Shown here one piece after another: positions 8,522 through 17,571 of a DNA stretch of 64,000 nt (position 1 is its first letter; every line of letters starts with the position of its first letter). The notes under the pieces are model-generated. The model had not been told where the DNA came from. It was given only the letters and a program-made list of their open reading frames with translations, and ran no database searches. The stretch comes from Actinomycetota bacterium. Lineage in GTDB: Bacteria > Actinomycetota > Thermoleophilia > Solirubrobacterales > Solirubrobacteraceae. The position numbers were made by a program, and so were the translations under genes. Location of the stretch: positions 62,001 through 126,000 of the forward strand of contig VAXW01000003.1 in assembly GCA_005884115.1 (NCBI GenBank). The letters run 5' to 3'.

Positions 8522-9004
8522 ATGGTGCTTCCTGACGTGATCTCCCGTGATCTGCGGATCGTGTTCTCCGGAACCGCCGTGGGCACGAAGTCAGCACGGA
8601 CCGGCGCGTACTACGCCGGTCCCGGTAACCAGTTCTGGCCGACCCTTCACAGGGTCGGCCTCACTCCCCGGCAGCTCGTACCAGCGGAATACCAACGGGT
8701 GCTTGAGTACGGCATCGGCTTGACCGATGTGTGCAAGGTCGACGCGGGCTCCGACCGCGCGATCGCAAACGACGGTTTCGACGTGCCGCGACTCCTCGCG
8801 CTGCTGGACCGATACCCGCCCGCGATCGTCGCTTTCAACGGCAAGAAGGCTGGCTCGGTCGTGCTGCAGCGACCCGTCGATTACGGGTCCCAGCCGGAGC
8901 GGATCGCGGGCGCGAGTGTCTTCGTCCTGCCATCTACGTCGGGCGCGGCGCGCGGTTTCTGGGACGAGCGGCACTGGCGAGCGGTCGCGCAGGCCGCTCG
9001 CTGA
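8522..9004 (+). CDS. mug: Mismatch-specific uracil-DNA glycosylase (Mug/TDG family)
   Basis: From ATG 8522 the protein has 160 residues. It begins VLPDVISRDLRIVFSGTAVG, followed by YYAGPGNQFWPTLH and, near the end, LPSTSGAARGFW. These correspond to the two active-site segments of the G/U(T) mismatch glycosylase family. The enzyme removes uracil or ethenocytosine mispaired with G in DNA. A TTG at 8507 is an alternative start but ATG fits the family N-terminus. It is the first gene inside the left end of the element and converges on the ImmA-like gene. Confidence 0.9.
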   Translation: MVLPDVISRDLRIVFSGTAVGTKSARTGAYYAGPGNQFWPTLHRVGLTPRQLVPAEYQRVLEYGIGLTDVCKVDAGSDRAIANDGFDVPRLLALLDRYPPAIVAFNGKKAGSVVLQRPVDYGSQPERIAGASVFVLPSTSGAARGFWDERHWRAVAQAAR

Positions 9005-9044
9005 TACCTGGCTGTCGCGGCGCCAGCCCCTGCGGGTGGGCTGA

Positions 9045-9911
9045 TCATGCCCGCCTAGCGGTCGCGAGGACGACTCGGTTTTCGGTCCCATACGCTTGCG
9101 CCTCGACCTCGAATGGCCCAAGGCGCTCCCCTCCAGGCAGAAGCTCACGGCCGCGTTCGCGCCGCCAACCGCGCCAGGCGCAGCTGAACACGCTCTCGTC
9201 GGCGGCGCTCTTGAAGCGCGGCACGTAGGTATCCACACCGGCGACAGAGCCGTAACGCACTCGTAGCCGCTGGGGAACATCCTCGCCGCGCCGAAGTGCC
9301 GGGCGATCCGCCGGCTTGTGCGACCACTCGAAAACGAGGAACGCGCCGATCCCGGTATAGAGGGACGCGAGCCGGTTTCCGGCAGCCTGGAGACTGACGT
9401 CGGCATCGCTGGCAAGCCGTTCGACGCCTTGGAGGCCCTCGTCCAGGCTGTAAAGGTCCTCGACGAGGTCGCGCGGCATGAGTAAAGTCGCCGCACCAAG
9501 GTCGCACAGGTACTCCTCCTCGGCGTTTCGTGCGTTCTGCCCGGGCTGCTTAGTGTCCAGCCGGTAGCGCGTTTCCTTCCGAAAACCGGGAAACGCGAGA
9601 TGGATGAGCTCGTGTGCGCACGTGAAGCGCTGCCGCGCAGAGCGGTCGTCGTCGTTGAGGTCCATGACGAGTTGGCCGTCTAGGTCGGCGTAGATGCGGC
9701 CCGCGAAGTCGTGTGGAGCGTGACGCGACTCGACCCCCTGGACTGAAGCGACCAGCTCGACGTCGACCGGCAACCTGTCCTGCCCGGCTTGCCGGCGCAA
9801 CGCACCGGCGTGGCGCTCGATGATCTCCTCGGGCGCGCGACCACGATGGCGCTCGATCAGCTTGATTACGAGCGGCTCGCTCCAGGGTCTACTTCTCGTC
9901 GGTCTCGGCAT
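9045..9911 (-). CDS. ImmA/IrrE-family metallopeptidase
   Basis: The protein has 288 residues. The zinc-binding site is CAHELIHLAF (HExxH) at about residues 98-107, with the downstream acidic ligand in EEEYLCDLGAATLLMP, as in the ImmA/IrrE family. These peptidases cleave partner repressors to switch on mobile-element or stress genes. The start overlaps the end of the XRE repressor gene by 23 bases, the classic co-translated repressor/anti-repressor pair. The C-terminal 100 residues are not recognisable and may sense the signal. Confidence 0.92.
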   Translation of the reverse strand: MPRPTRSRPWSEPLVIKLIERHRGRAPEEIIERHAGALRRQAGQDRLPVDVELVASVQGVESRHAPHDFAGRIYADLDGQLVMDLNDDDRSARQRFTCAHELIHLAFPGFRKETRYRLDTKQPGQNARNAEEEYLCDLGAATLLMPRDLVEDLYSLDEGLQGVERLASDADVSLQAAGNRLASLYTGIGAFLVFEWSHKPADRPALRRGEDVPQRLRVRYGSVAGVDTYVPRFKSAADESVFSCAWRGWRRERGRELLPGGERLGPFEVEAQAYGTENRVVLATARRA

Positions 9912-10308
9912 CCGGATCGAGGCCTCGACTGAGGCGCAGCGAGTTGTAGATGTACGCCCAGCGCTCGGTGGAACGCGGCTCGTCGCCTTTGCGAAACTTG
10001 ATGCTAGCCAGGGTCCGCACCTCGGCGCTGCTCAGCGCTTGCTCATCGGCAAAAGCGCGCAGAAGGGGCGCAACGTGGAGCTCGCCTTGATCGACGCGAT
10101 AGCGCGGTCCGCCGAGCAGGTCGGCGACGGTGACATCAAGTGCCTCGGCGAGCCGGCCCAAAAGCTCCAGGGACGGATTGCTGGGCTCGTTCTCGAGGCG
10201 CACCAGGTACGGCTTGGAAATCCCACTCGCGTCGGCGAGCTGCGCAAGCGACATCGCGGCCTTTTCACGCTCGCGGCGGAGACGCTCTCCGAACTGCTCG
10301 GCTGGCAT
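9889..10308 (-). CDS. XRE-family helix-turn-helix regulator paired with ImmA
   Basis: An ATG at 10308 gives 139 residues beginning MPAEQFGERLRREREKAAMS. The helix-turn-helix is LAQLADASGISKPYLVRLEN, typical of the XRE/Cro-cI family. The frame is open further upstream, but the family begins here. The C-terminal half probably contains the site cleaved by the partner ImmA protein. The gene is divergent from the nurA-herA operon across a 267-bp spacer, so it may control both its own promoter and that operon; the second part is inference. Confidence 0.88.
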   Translation of the reverse strand: MPAEQFGERLRREREKAAMSLAQLADASGISKPYLVRLENEPSNPSLELLGRLAEALDVTVADLLGGPRYRVDQGELHVAPLLRAFADEQALSSAEVRTLASIKFRKGDEPRSTERWAYIYNSLRLSRGLDPDAETDEK

Positions 10309-10575
10309 CTGCGGGATCTTAGGTCGGCAAACGGCGTCAAAGAAAACGCAAACTGCAAGCAACCGACATTCCGGTATTGTCTGGTACCATGATTCCCGAC
10401 TATGATAGACCACCTGTGAACACCGAACTCCGACTCTTGGCCAGCCGCGGAGGAACGGCATGAGCGTTCGATCGGGAATCTGCCGCCACTGGTCTCGGTC
10501 AGGCGTCGAGGTCGAGCTCAAACTGGCTCCAGGCGGTTTAAGGTAGAGGGAACAAGAGGGGGAGGTACTTAAGAA
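10309..10575. promoter_or_regulatory. Divergent control region between xre and nurA
   Basis: This 267-bp spacer separates the regulator from the divergent repair operon. It contains an AT-richer patch at about 10330-10410, including the repeated ATGAT in CATGATTCCCGACTATGAT (10388-10406 approximately), a reasonable place for a repressor operator. A purine-rich GGGGGAGG at 10557-10564 precedes the GTG start of nurA by 11 bases and is its likely ribosome-binding site. I could not define -10/-35 boxes convincingly. Confidence 0.4.
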
Positions 10576-11535
10576 GTGGCGCCTGAGGTCTTCGTCGAGG
10601 AGTGGCAGGCCCAGTACGGGTCGCCGATGCTGATCGCGGGCGAAGACCTGCCCGGCGGGACGGTCGAGCTTGCCGAGCAGCTGCCCGCCGACGGCGGTTT
10701 CACGATCCGCCCCGCAACCGCCACCGACCCGGGGTCGGTCGCGTTCGTCGATGGCGTTCGCCGCGGCGACGCGCACCTTTACGTGCGCGACGACGACGTG
10801 TTCGCACACGGCGTCGCCGGCGCGCACGCGCGCGGTGCCGCGCTATGCGACGGCGAGGCGCGCATCGATCATGTGCGGGTGGCGCGCATGATCATCTGGG
10901 GAGGCGGCCAGCAGGTGCCGGTGCCGCAGCTGGTTGGAGGTTGGCAATGGCAGGTGGCCTCGATCCACGACAACGACGCCGACGCGCCGCTGCGCGAGCT
11001 GCAGAACCGCATGCGCCAGGCGGAGGCCGAGCTCGCTGAGCGGCTCGCGGCCGAGGGCTGGCTGGTGGTGGCTGACGGGCCGCTCAGCTTCGTGCGCTCG
11101 CGTGACCTGCCCGTTTGCGGCTACGTGAAGACCCACCACCGGCCGCTGTTGCCGCCAGAGCTGCACCGTCGCGTGCCGGAGCTTGGCGTGGGCGACCGCA
11201 CCCCTCTGTTCGCGATGGGGCGCGAGCGCTACTCCTGCTACACGCGCATCGCCGCCGGCGCCGACCACGCCAGCCCCTGGCATGCGGTCGCCCGGCTCGA
11301 GTTCCCGCAGAGCGCCGGGCTCGAGGCGGCACATGTGACCGCGGACAAGGTGACCTGCATGCTGCCGCGCTATGCGGGGATCCCGCACACGGATCCCCGC
11401 GCGCCCCAGAACCTGCAGCCGATTGCCGCGCTGGAGCGCCAGCTGCGCCACCGGCTCGGCCATCCCGGACTTTCTACCCGCGCGGTGCGTGGAGCCGCGC
11501 GCAACCTGGCTCTCTCCACCGGAAGGAACCCCTGA
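10576..11535 (+). CDS. nurA: NurA-like 5'-3' nuclease
   Basis: The protein has 319 residues from a GTG preceded by GGGGGAGG. It fits the NurA nuclease family. An early acidic motif follows a beta strand (VAFVDGVRRG, about residues 55-64), a central acidic strand reads LVVADGPLSFVR, and the C-terminal segment is HTDPRAPQNLQPIAALERQL. NurA partners the HerA translocase to resect DNA ends. The next gene, which starts on the last base of this stop codon (TGATG), is a HerA-type ATPase, which strongly supports the call. Confidence 0.82.
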   Translation: MAPEVFVEEWQAQYGSPMLIAGEDLPGGTVELAEQLPADGGFTIRPATATDPGSVAFVDGVRRGDAHLYVRDDDVFAHGVAGAHARGAALCDGEARIDHVRVARMIIWGGGQQVPVPQLVGGWQWQVASIHDNDADAPLRELQNRMRQAEAELAERLAAEGWLVVADGPLSFVRSRDLPVCGYVKTHHRPLLPPELHRRVPELGVGDRTPLFAMGRERYSCYTRIAAGADHASPWHAVARLEFPQSAGLEAAHVTADKVTCMLPRYAGIPHTDPRAPQNLQPIAALERQLRHRLGHPGLSTRAVRGAARNLALSTGRNP

Positions 11536-13337
11536 TGACGAACCCGGTTCAGACCCCCACCCGCCTCGGCTTGGTCGACGGCGCTGTGCCGGCCACCTCC
11601 AGTCGCTTCTTCTGCGTGCTCGATGACGACGCAGTAGTGCAGCTCGACGACCTGATCTGCGTCAGCCAGCGGCTGCCGAACGGCGAGGACGTGACCCACT
11701 ACGGGATCGTGGTGGAGGAGTCGGGCCAGATCGAGGGCGCCGAGTGGGCCTCCGACACGCAGCGCATCGCCGACCAGACCATGCCGGGCCAGCCGATCCG
11801 GCGCGCCGAGGTGCAGATCTTGAGGACCGTGCCCGAGCTGTGGCTGGCGCCGCGCTCCGGCGCCGAAGTGCACGCTGCGCGTGGCGCCGAGCGCGAGCGG
11901 GCGCTATTCGCCGACCAGATGACCGAGCGGTTGCCGGTCGGGCTCGACCAGGCCGGTGAGCCGATCTGGGCCGACTTCTCATTCATGAACGGCGAGAAGG
12001 GCGGGCACGTGTCGATCACCGGTATCTCCGGCGTGGCCACCAAGACCTCCTATGCCACCTTCCTGCTCTACCAGCTGTTCGAGACCGAGCATGGCCGCCG
12101 ACTGCTGGGCCAGCAGGCGCCGAACGCGCGCGCGCTCGTGTTCAACGTGAAGGGCGAGGATCTGATGCATCTGGACCGGCCGAACCGTCGCTTCGCTGCC
12201 GATCTGGAGGCGCAGGCGGGGTGGGCCGCGATGGGCGTCGATCAGCCGGGCCAGTTCCGGTCCGTGCGTATCTACGCGCCGCGCTCGCGCTCCGCGCAAC
12301 AGCACGCTACGGCCGCCGACGTGCAGAGCCGGCCGCATAACGAGGTGCGGGTGTACGGCTGGACGCCGTTCGAGTTCATCCGCGACGGGCTGCTGCGCTT
12401 CTGCTTCACCGAGGAGGAGGACCGCCGGACCCAGGTCGGCTTCATAGAGCAGCGGGTGCGCGTGCAGCTGGCGCGCCACTGCTACCTGCTCGAGCACGGC
12501 GACGGCGCGGTGGTGATCGACGATCCGCCGCAGGGCACCTCTTACAACTTCGAGCGCATCTCGCTGGCTGGCCGGCCGGAGCGCAGCGCGGGCGGAGGCA
12601 CCGTAATCCGCGACTTCTCCGACCTGGCCGACTTCCTGGTTACCGTTTGCGACCCGGCTGACGGGGACCCGGCCTGGCAGGCCGGCGTGCAGCAGGGCAC
12701 GCTCGCCGCCTTCGTTCGCCGCGTGCTCGCGCTGCAGCCGCGCATGGGCCATCTGGTGGCGACCGGCGCCGAGCGTGTAGCGCTCGACGAGCACGTCACC
12801 GTGGTCGACATCCACACGCTGCACGACGCCGCGCAGCGGTTCGTGGTCGGCGCGCTGCTGGACGCGGTCTTCGCCGAGAAGCAGGGCGCCGGCCGCGAGC
12901 CGCTCCGCTTCATCGTGCTCGACGAGCTGAACAAGTACGCCCCGCGCCAAGGCCAGAGCCCGCTGAAGGAGCTACTGGTCGACATCGCCGAGCGCGGCCG
13001 CTCGCTCGGCGTGCTCTTGATCGGCGCACAGCAGTCGGCGCACGACATTGATGCGGCGATCTTCCGCAACGCCGCGCTGAAGGTCGCCGGCCGGCTCGAC
13101 GCCAGCGAGGCCTCCGAGTACCGCTTCCTCTCTGCCGAGCTGCGCGAGCGCGCCGCGCGCTTCCTCCCGGGCACGATGGTGCTGGATCAGCCGCTGATCC
13201 CGGCACCGATCCCGCTTCGCTTCCCGTTCCCCTCGTACGCGACCAACGTGGCCGAGGCCGGCGCGGCCGACCCGCAGGCTGCGGCCGCGGCCACCGACGA
13301 TGCCTTCGACCGGGCCGCTGGACACTTTGCCGGCTGA
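11535..13337 (+). CDS. herA: HerA-type DNA translocase ATPase
   Basis: The protein has 600 residues. An N-terminal barrel-like HAS domain (about 1-130) is followed by a RecA-fold ATPase domain. The Walker A region is GISGVATKTS at about residues 161-171, which has Thr in place of the Gly before the Lys, a departure from the usual HerA GxxGxGKS. Walker B is LRFIVLDELNKYAP (about 455-468), and an arginine-finger-like FRNAALKVAGRLD lies near 515. HerA forms a hexameric translocase that drives NurA. It overlaps nurA and sbcD by one base each, implying co-translation. Confidence 0.88.
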   Translation: MTNPVQTPTRLGLVDGAVPATSSRFFCVLDDDAVVQLDDLICVSQRLPNGEDVTHYGIVVEESGQIEGAEWASDTQRIADQTMPGQPIRRAEVQILRTVPELWLAPRSGAEVHAARGAERERALFADQMTERLPVGLDQAGEPIWADFSFMNGEKGGHVSITGISGVATKTSYATFLLYQLFETEHGRRLLGQQAPNARALVFNVKGEDLMHLDRPNRRFAADLEAQAGWAAMGVDQPGQFRSVRIYAPRSRSAQQHATAADVQSRPHNEVRVYGWTPFEFIRDGLLRFCFTEEEDRRTQVGFIEQRVRVQLARHCYLLEHGDGAVVIDDPPQGTSYNFERISLAGRPERSAGGGTVIRDFSDLADFLVTVCDPADGDPAWQAGVQQGTLAAFVRRVLALQPRMGHLVATGAERVALDEHVTVVDIHTLHDAAQRFVVGALLDAVFAEKQGAGREPLRFIVLDELNKYAPRQGQSPLKELLVDIAERGRSLGVLLIGAQQSAHDIDAAIFRNAALKVAGRLDASEASEYRFLSAELRERAARFLPGTMVLDQPLIPAPIPLRFPFPSYATNVAEAGAADPQAAAAATDDAFDRAAGHFAG

Positions 13338-14557
13338 TGCGCGTCCTCCACGTCTCCGACTGGCACCTCGGCATCACCACCTACCGGCAGGACCGGCGTC
13401 CCGACCTGGAGGAGGTGCTGGAGCAGACGCTCGCGCACGCGCGCGAGTGCAAGCCGCATCTAGTGATCCACACCGGCGACCTCTTCCATCATGTGCGACC
13501 CGGGCTCGAAGATGTCCGGCTCGCCTGCGAGACCCTCAGACGGCTCAGCGAGCTGGCTCCGGTGGTCGTCGTCTGCGGTAATCACGACTCGCCCGCGCAG
13601 CTGCGCTTCCTTGACGAGTTCGTCTTCCCCGGCGAGCGCCTGCACTTCGTTGATGTGCCGCGCCATCCGCGTGACGGCGGCATCCTCGAGTTCGAGGCGG
13701 GCAGAGAGCGCGCGCGGCTGGCGGCGATCCCGTTCATCTCCGGCGAGCGGATGGTCGAGGTGTTCGAGGATCCCAAGACCTGGATGACCGGCTACGCCGA
13801 CCGCGTGCGCCGCATCCAGGAGGCGCTAGGCGAGGGACTGCGTGACGGCTACCAGGGCGAGCGCGACATCCTGTTGTTCGCCGCGCACCTGCACGTGACC
13901 GGCGCACAGGTGACCCGCTCGGAGCGGCCGCTGCATGTCTCCGACTCCTACGCAGCGCACGCGGAGGCGATCCCGAGCGTCAGCTATGCCGCTTTCGGCC
14001 ACATCCACAAGCCGCAGCGCCTGCCCGGCAACCAGCTCGGCTGGTACGCCGGCTCGCCGGTCGCGCTCGACTTCGGCGAGGAGCACGACCAGAAGGTCAT
14101 GCTGCTGATCGAGGCGGCGCCCGGCCGGCCGGCGCAGGTCACAGATCTGCCTTACACAACAACCCGCCCGCTGCGGCGTGTGACAGGTACGCTCGAGGAG
14201 TTACTGGCGTTGACCGACATCGGCCACTCGCTCTGCCTGGCCACCGTCACCACCGAGGAGCCGACTTCAGGGCTGGCGGACTCACTACGGGCGGCGTGGC
14301 CGGACTGCACGCTGCTAGAGGTCGTGGAGGACTGCGCGGCGCGGCGCGTAGAGGTGCTGAGCGCCGATCACGCCGAGCGCGACGAGGAGGCGGAGCGTCC
14401 GATGGCCGAGCTCTTCGCCGACTATCTCGCCGAGACCGGCACCCAGATCGCGACCCGTGGCGAGGCGCTGGCCGCCTTCGAGAGGCTGCACGCTGCAGTC
14501 GAGGCCAACGCCGCTCCTGAGTTCCCCGAGCTTGCGGCCGCGGAGGTCACCCTTTGA
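13337..14557 (+). CDS. sbcD: SbcD/Mre11-type DNA exonuclease subunit
   Basis: The protein has 406 residues. All Mre11-family phosphoesterase motifs are visible: SDWHLG at residues 7-12, HTGDLF, CGNHDSP, AAHLHVTG and FGHIHKPQ, which together bind two Mn ions. SbcD with SbcC cleaves hairpins and blocked DNA ends. The start overlaps the herA stop and the stop overlaps the TTG start of sbcC. A usual-length capping domain follows the nuclease domain. Confidence 0.95.
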   Translation: MRVLHVSDWHLGITTYRQDRRPDLEEVLEQTLAHARECKPHLVIHTGDLFHHVRPGLEDVRLACETLRRLSELAPVVVVCGNHDSPAQLRFLDEFVFPGERLHFVDVPRHPRDGGILEFEAGRERARLAAIPFISGERMVEVFEDPKTWMTGYADRVRRIQEALGEGLRDGYQGERDILLFAAHLHVTGAQVTRSERPLHVSDSYAAHAEAIPSVSYAAFGHIHKPQRLPGNQLGWYAGSPVALDFGEEHDQKVMLLIEAAPGRPAQVTDLPYTTTRPLRRVTGTLEELLALTDIGHSLCLATVTTEEPTSGLADSLRAAWPDCTLLEVVEDCAARRVEVLSADHAERDEEAERPMAELFADYLAETGTQIATRGEALAAFERLHAAVEANAAPEFPELAAAEVTL

Positions 14558-17500
14558 GGCCGCTCGAGCTGCGTCTGAAGGGGCTGCGCTCGTGGCGCAA
14601 CGAGCAGACGCTCGACTTCTCGGACCTGGCGCTGTTCGCCATCGTCGGCGACACCGGGGCGGGCAAGAGCTCATTACTGGAGGCGATCGTCTACGCGCTC
14701 TATAACGCGTCGACGTTCTCTGGGCGCGACGTGCGCGCGCTGATCTCGGACGGTCAGCAGACGATGCACGTCTCGCTCGACTTCGAGGCGGACGGCAAGC
14801 GCTGGCGTGTCACGCGCTCCACCTCGCGCGGCAGCTACCCGCCCTCGACCCACCAGCTGGTCTGCCTCTCCGACAACGAAGAGCCGCCGCTTGAGCGCGA
14901 GAGCGCCGTGACACATCGGATCGAAGAGCTGATCGGGCTCGACTACAAGGGCTTCACGAGCGCGGTGCTTCTGCCGCAGGGCCGCTTCCAGACGCTGCTG
15001 ACGGCCACCGACAGCGAGCGCACCGCGATCCTGAAGGGCATCTTTCGCCTCGACGAGCTGGTCAGGGTGCGGGACTCGGCCGATGCGCTGCGGCGTGCTT
15101 TGGAGTCGCCGCTGGCCGAGTTGACCCGTCGGCGCTCGGCTCTGCTGCCCGACCCGTCGGCGACCGCCGCCGAGCAGGCCTCTGCCCTCGCACAGGTACG
15201 CGCTGCAGCGAAGCAGGTCCGTTCGCTGCGCGACCGTTGGGAGTCCGCGCAGCAGGAGGCGAGCGCGCGCGCGACCGAGGCTGAGCAGGCGGGGGCGGAC
15301 GCCGGTAAGCTCCGCCGCCAGCAGCAGGCGGTCCCGGCGCTTGACGATGCCATGAGCGCCGAGGCCGAGCTGGCCGCCGAAGCCGAGCCGCTCGCCCGCG
15401 AGCGCGAGACCCAGCACGCCGCCCACTACCAGGCCCGCGGTGCGCTCGCGAAGGCTGCCGACGCCGGCGAGGGGGTCGACCAGCTGAGCGAGGCGTGTCC
15501 GCGGCTTGACGACGCGGCCGAGCAGCTGCCGCAGCTGCAAACCGCCATCGAGCGGATCGGCGGCGAGCTCGACCAGCATGCACAGCGCGAGGCCGAGCTT
15601 GCGGCCGAGGCCGAAGCTATCGCTCAGGCGCGTGCGGAGCTTGACGCAGCGGCCGAGGCGTGCACGCAGCTTGAAAGCGCAGCCGAGTTGGCCGAGGGAC
15701 AGCACCAGGCGGCGGCGACCGCGCTGGCCGCGATGCGCCGGCGCTACGAGGAAACGGACGGGTGCCGAGCCGCGCTGGCCGAGGCCGAGGAGACCGAGGC
15801 CGCAGCCGTGCGCGCAGCGGGCGAATTCGACGAGGTCGAGGCCGCCGCCAAGGCGCAGCTCGCCTCCGCGCATGAGCGCTTCGACGCCGCGCGCCGCACC
15901 GAGAGCGCCGCCGCGGCCGCCGTCGGGCTCGCCGTCGGCGACGACTGTCCCATCTGCGCGCGCGAGCTTCCCGCCGGCTTCCGCGCGCCGGCCGCGCCAG
16001 ATGTGGAGGCCGCCCATGACGCGCTGCACACGGCCGAGACCGCCAACCAGCAGGCCGCCGGCGCGGCCGCCACCGCGCGCGCCGAGGCCAACATCGCCGG
16101 CCAGCGGACGCACCGGACGCGCCAAGCGCTCGGTGATGCCGAGGAGGCGCTTCGGGCTGCCGAGGCGACGTTCGCGGTCACCGTGCTCGGCAAACCGGAT
16201 CTGGCGACCGGCGATGACGAGCTGCTGGCTCCGCTCGCGGAGGCGGCGCGCGCGGCGCGCAAGGCGGTTAGCGACGCGGCGACCGCCGCCGCCGGCAGCG
16301 AGGCCGCGTTAATGGCGCGCGACGCGCAGCTTGCATCGTCGCGCACGACGCAGCAGGAGACCGCCGCGCGGCTCGCCCGCGAGCAGGCCGAGACCGACCT
16401 AGCGATTGGCCGCCACCGGACGGTGCTAGCGGCGCTGCCGCCGCGCTTCCGCCCCGCCGGCGAGGCTGGCGACGAGCTGGCGGCCGCCCGCGATGCTGCC
16501 AGCGCGCGCCTGGCAGAGCTGCGCACGCTGCGCGACCAGCAGGAGGCCGCCGTGGCCGCGCTCGCGCAACTCGACGCCGCCGAGCGCACGCTGGCCGAGC
16601 AGCGCGAGGCCCGGGTGCTCGGCCCGCGCCGCCAGGCCGCCGCCGCCGTGAGCGCGCTACGGACCCTGCTTGACAACCTGGATCCGCCGCTCACGAGCCC
16701 CGAGCCGCCGGCTGAGCATGCGGCGCTTGCCGACCACGCGGCCTGGATCGTCAAGACGCTCAGCCTCGCCGAGACAGCCGCGGGCGGGCTGGAGACCAAG
16801 CAGCGCGAGCTGACCGAGGCCGCCAAGGCGGCCGAGGCACATGTCGCGGCGCTGTTGGAGGAGGCCGATCAGCTCGATCCGGAGCACGCGATCAGCGACG
16901 CCGCCGGCTTACGCGACGCGCTCGAGGATTGGGCTGGCCGCGAACGTACGGCCGACACACTGCGCCAGCAGGCAGAGGGCCAGATCGAGCCCGCGCAGAA
17001 GCTTGACAACGAGATCAAAACCGTTGAGCGCCTTCGTCGCGCGTGCGACGAAGTGGCCAGACTCCTAGCTGATGGAAAGTTCGTCGGCTGGCTGGTCGGG
17101 CGCCGCCAGCGCGCGCTGCTGGAGGTTGCCTCCGACCGCTTCCGCGAGATCTCGGGTGACCGTTACGGGTTCGCGGAGGACTTCCAGGTGGTGGACCGCC
17201 GCACCGGCCAGCCGCGTTCGGCGAAGACGCTGTCAGGCGGCGAGACCTTCCAGGCGAGCCTGGCACTCGCGCTCGGCATGGTCGAGCTGGCGGCGCGTGG
17301 TGGTGGCCGGATCGACTCGATCTATCTCGACGAGGGCTTCGGCTCGCTTGACCCGAACGCGCTCGACGACGCGCTGTCGGCGCTTGAGCGGCGCGCGCAG
17401 TCCGGGCAGCTCATCGGCGTCATCTCGCACGTGGCCGCGGTTGCCGAGCGGCTGGAGACCGTGCTTCGCGTTAGCACCGGCAGCGAGGGCAGTCGCCTGG

Positions 17501-17571
17501 AGCGGCTCGGCGCGTCTGCACGCGCGCAGATGTTGGAGGCGGAGCTGGCCGAGGCGCAGGCAGCGGCGTGA
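14554..17571 (+). CDS. sbcC: SbcC/Rad50-type ATPase subunit
   Basis: A TTG start overlapping the sbcD stop gives 1,005 residues. Walker A is GDTGAGKS at residues 32-39. A long Ala/Glu-rich coiled coil surrounds a zinc hook CPIC at about residue 467-470. The ABC signature is LSGGE at about residue 893, and Walker B with the D-loop is YLDEGFGSLD near 925. Rad50-type ATPases gate the Mre11/SbcD nuclease at DNA ends. The coiled coil is unusually Ala-rich but intact. It overlaps the next gene by 4 bases. Confidence 0.95.
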   Translation: MRPLELRLKGLRSWRNEQTLDFSDLALFAIVGDTGAGKSSLLEAIVYALYNASTFSGRDVRALISDGQQTMHVSLDFEADGKRWRVTRSTSRGSYPPSTHQLVCLSDNEEPPLERESAVTHRIEELIGLDYKGFTSAVLLPQGRFQTLLTATDSERTAILKGIFRLDELVRVRDSADALRRALESPLAELTRRRSALLPDPSATAAEQASALAQVRAAAKQVRSLRDRWESAQQEASARATEAEQAGADAGKLRRQQQAVPALDDAMSAEAELAAEAEPLARERETQHAAHYQARGALAKAADAGEGVDQLSEACPRLDDAAEQLPQLQTAIERIGGELDQHAQREAELAAEAEAIAQARAELDAAAEACTQLESAAELAEGQHQAAATALAAMRRRYEETDGCRAALAEAEETEAAAVRAAGEFDEVEAAAKAQLASAHERFDAARRTESAAAAAVGLAVGDDCPICARELPAGFRAPAAPDVEAAHDALHTAETANQQAAGAAATARAEANIAGQRTHRTRQALGDAEEALRAAEATFAVTVLGKPDLATGDDELLAPLAEAARAARKAVSDAATAAAGSEAALMARDAQLASSRTTQQETAARLAREQAETDLAIGRHRTVLAALPPRFRPAGEAGDELAAARDAASARLAELRTLRDQQEAAVAALAQLDAAERTLAEQREARVLGPRRQAAAAVSALRTLLDNLDPPLTSPEPPAEHAALADHAAWIVKTLSLAETAAGGLETKQRELTEAAKAAEAHVAALLEEADQLDPEHAISDAAGLRDALEDWAGRERTADTLRQQAEGQIEPAQKLDNEIKTVERLRRACDEVARLLADGKFVGWLVGRRQRALLEVASDRFREISGDRYGFAEDFQVVDRRTGQPRSAKTLSGGETFQASLALALGMVELAARGGGRIDSIYLDEGFGSLDPNALDDALSALERRAQSGQLIGVISHVAAVAERLETVLRVSTGSEGSRLERLGASARAQMLEAELAEAQAAA

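Noticed and set aside
14674-16125. 483-residue minus-strand frame opposite sbcC
   Set aside because: It is the antisense shadow of an Ala-rich coiled coil in high-GC DNA; it has no motif and conflicts with a certain gene.
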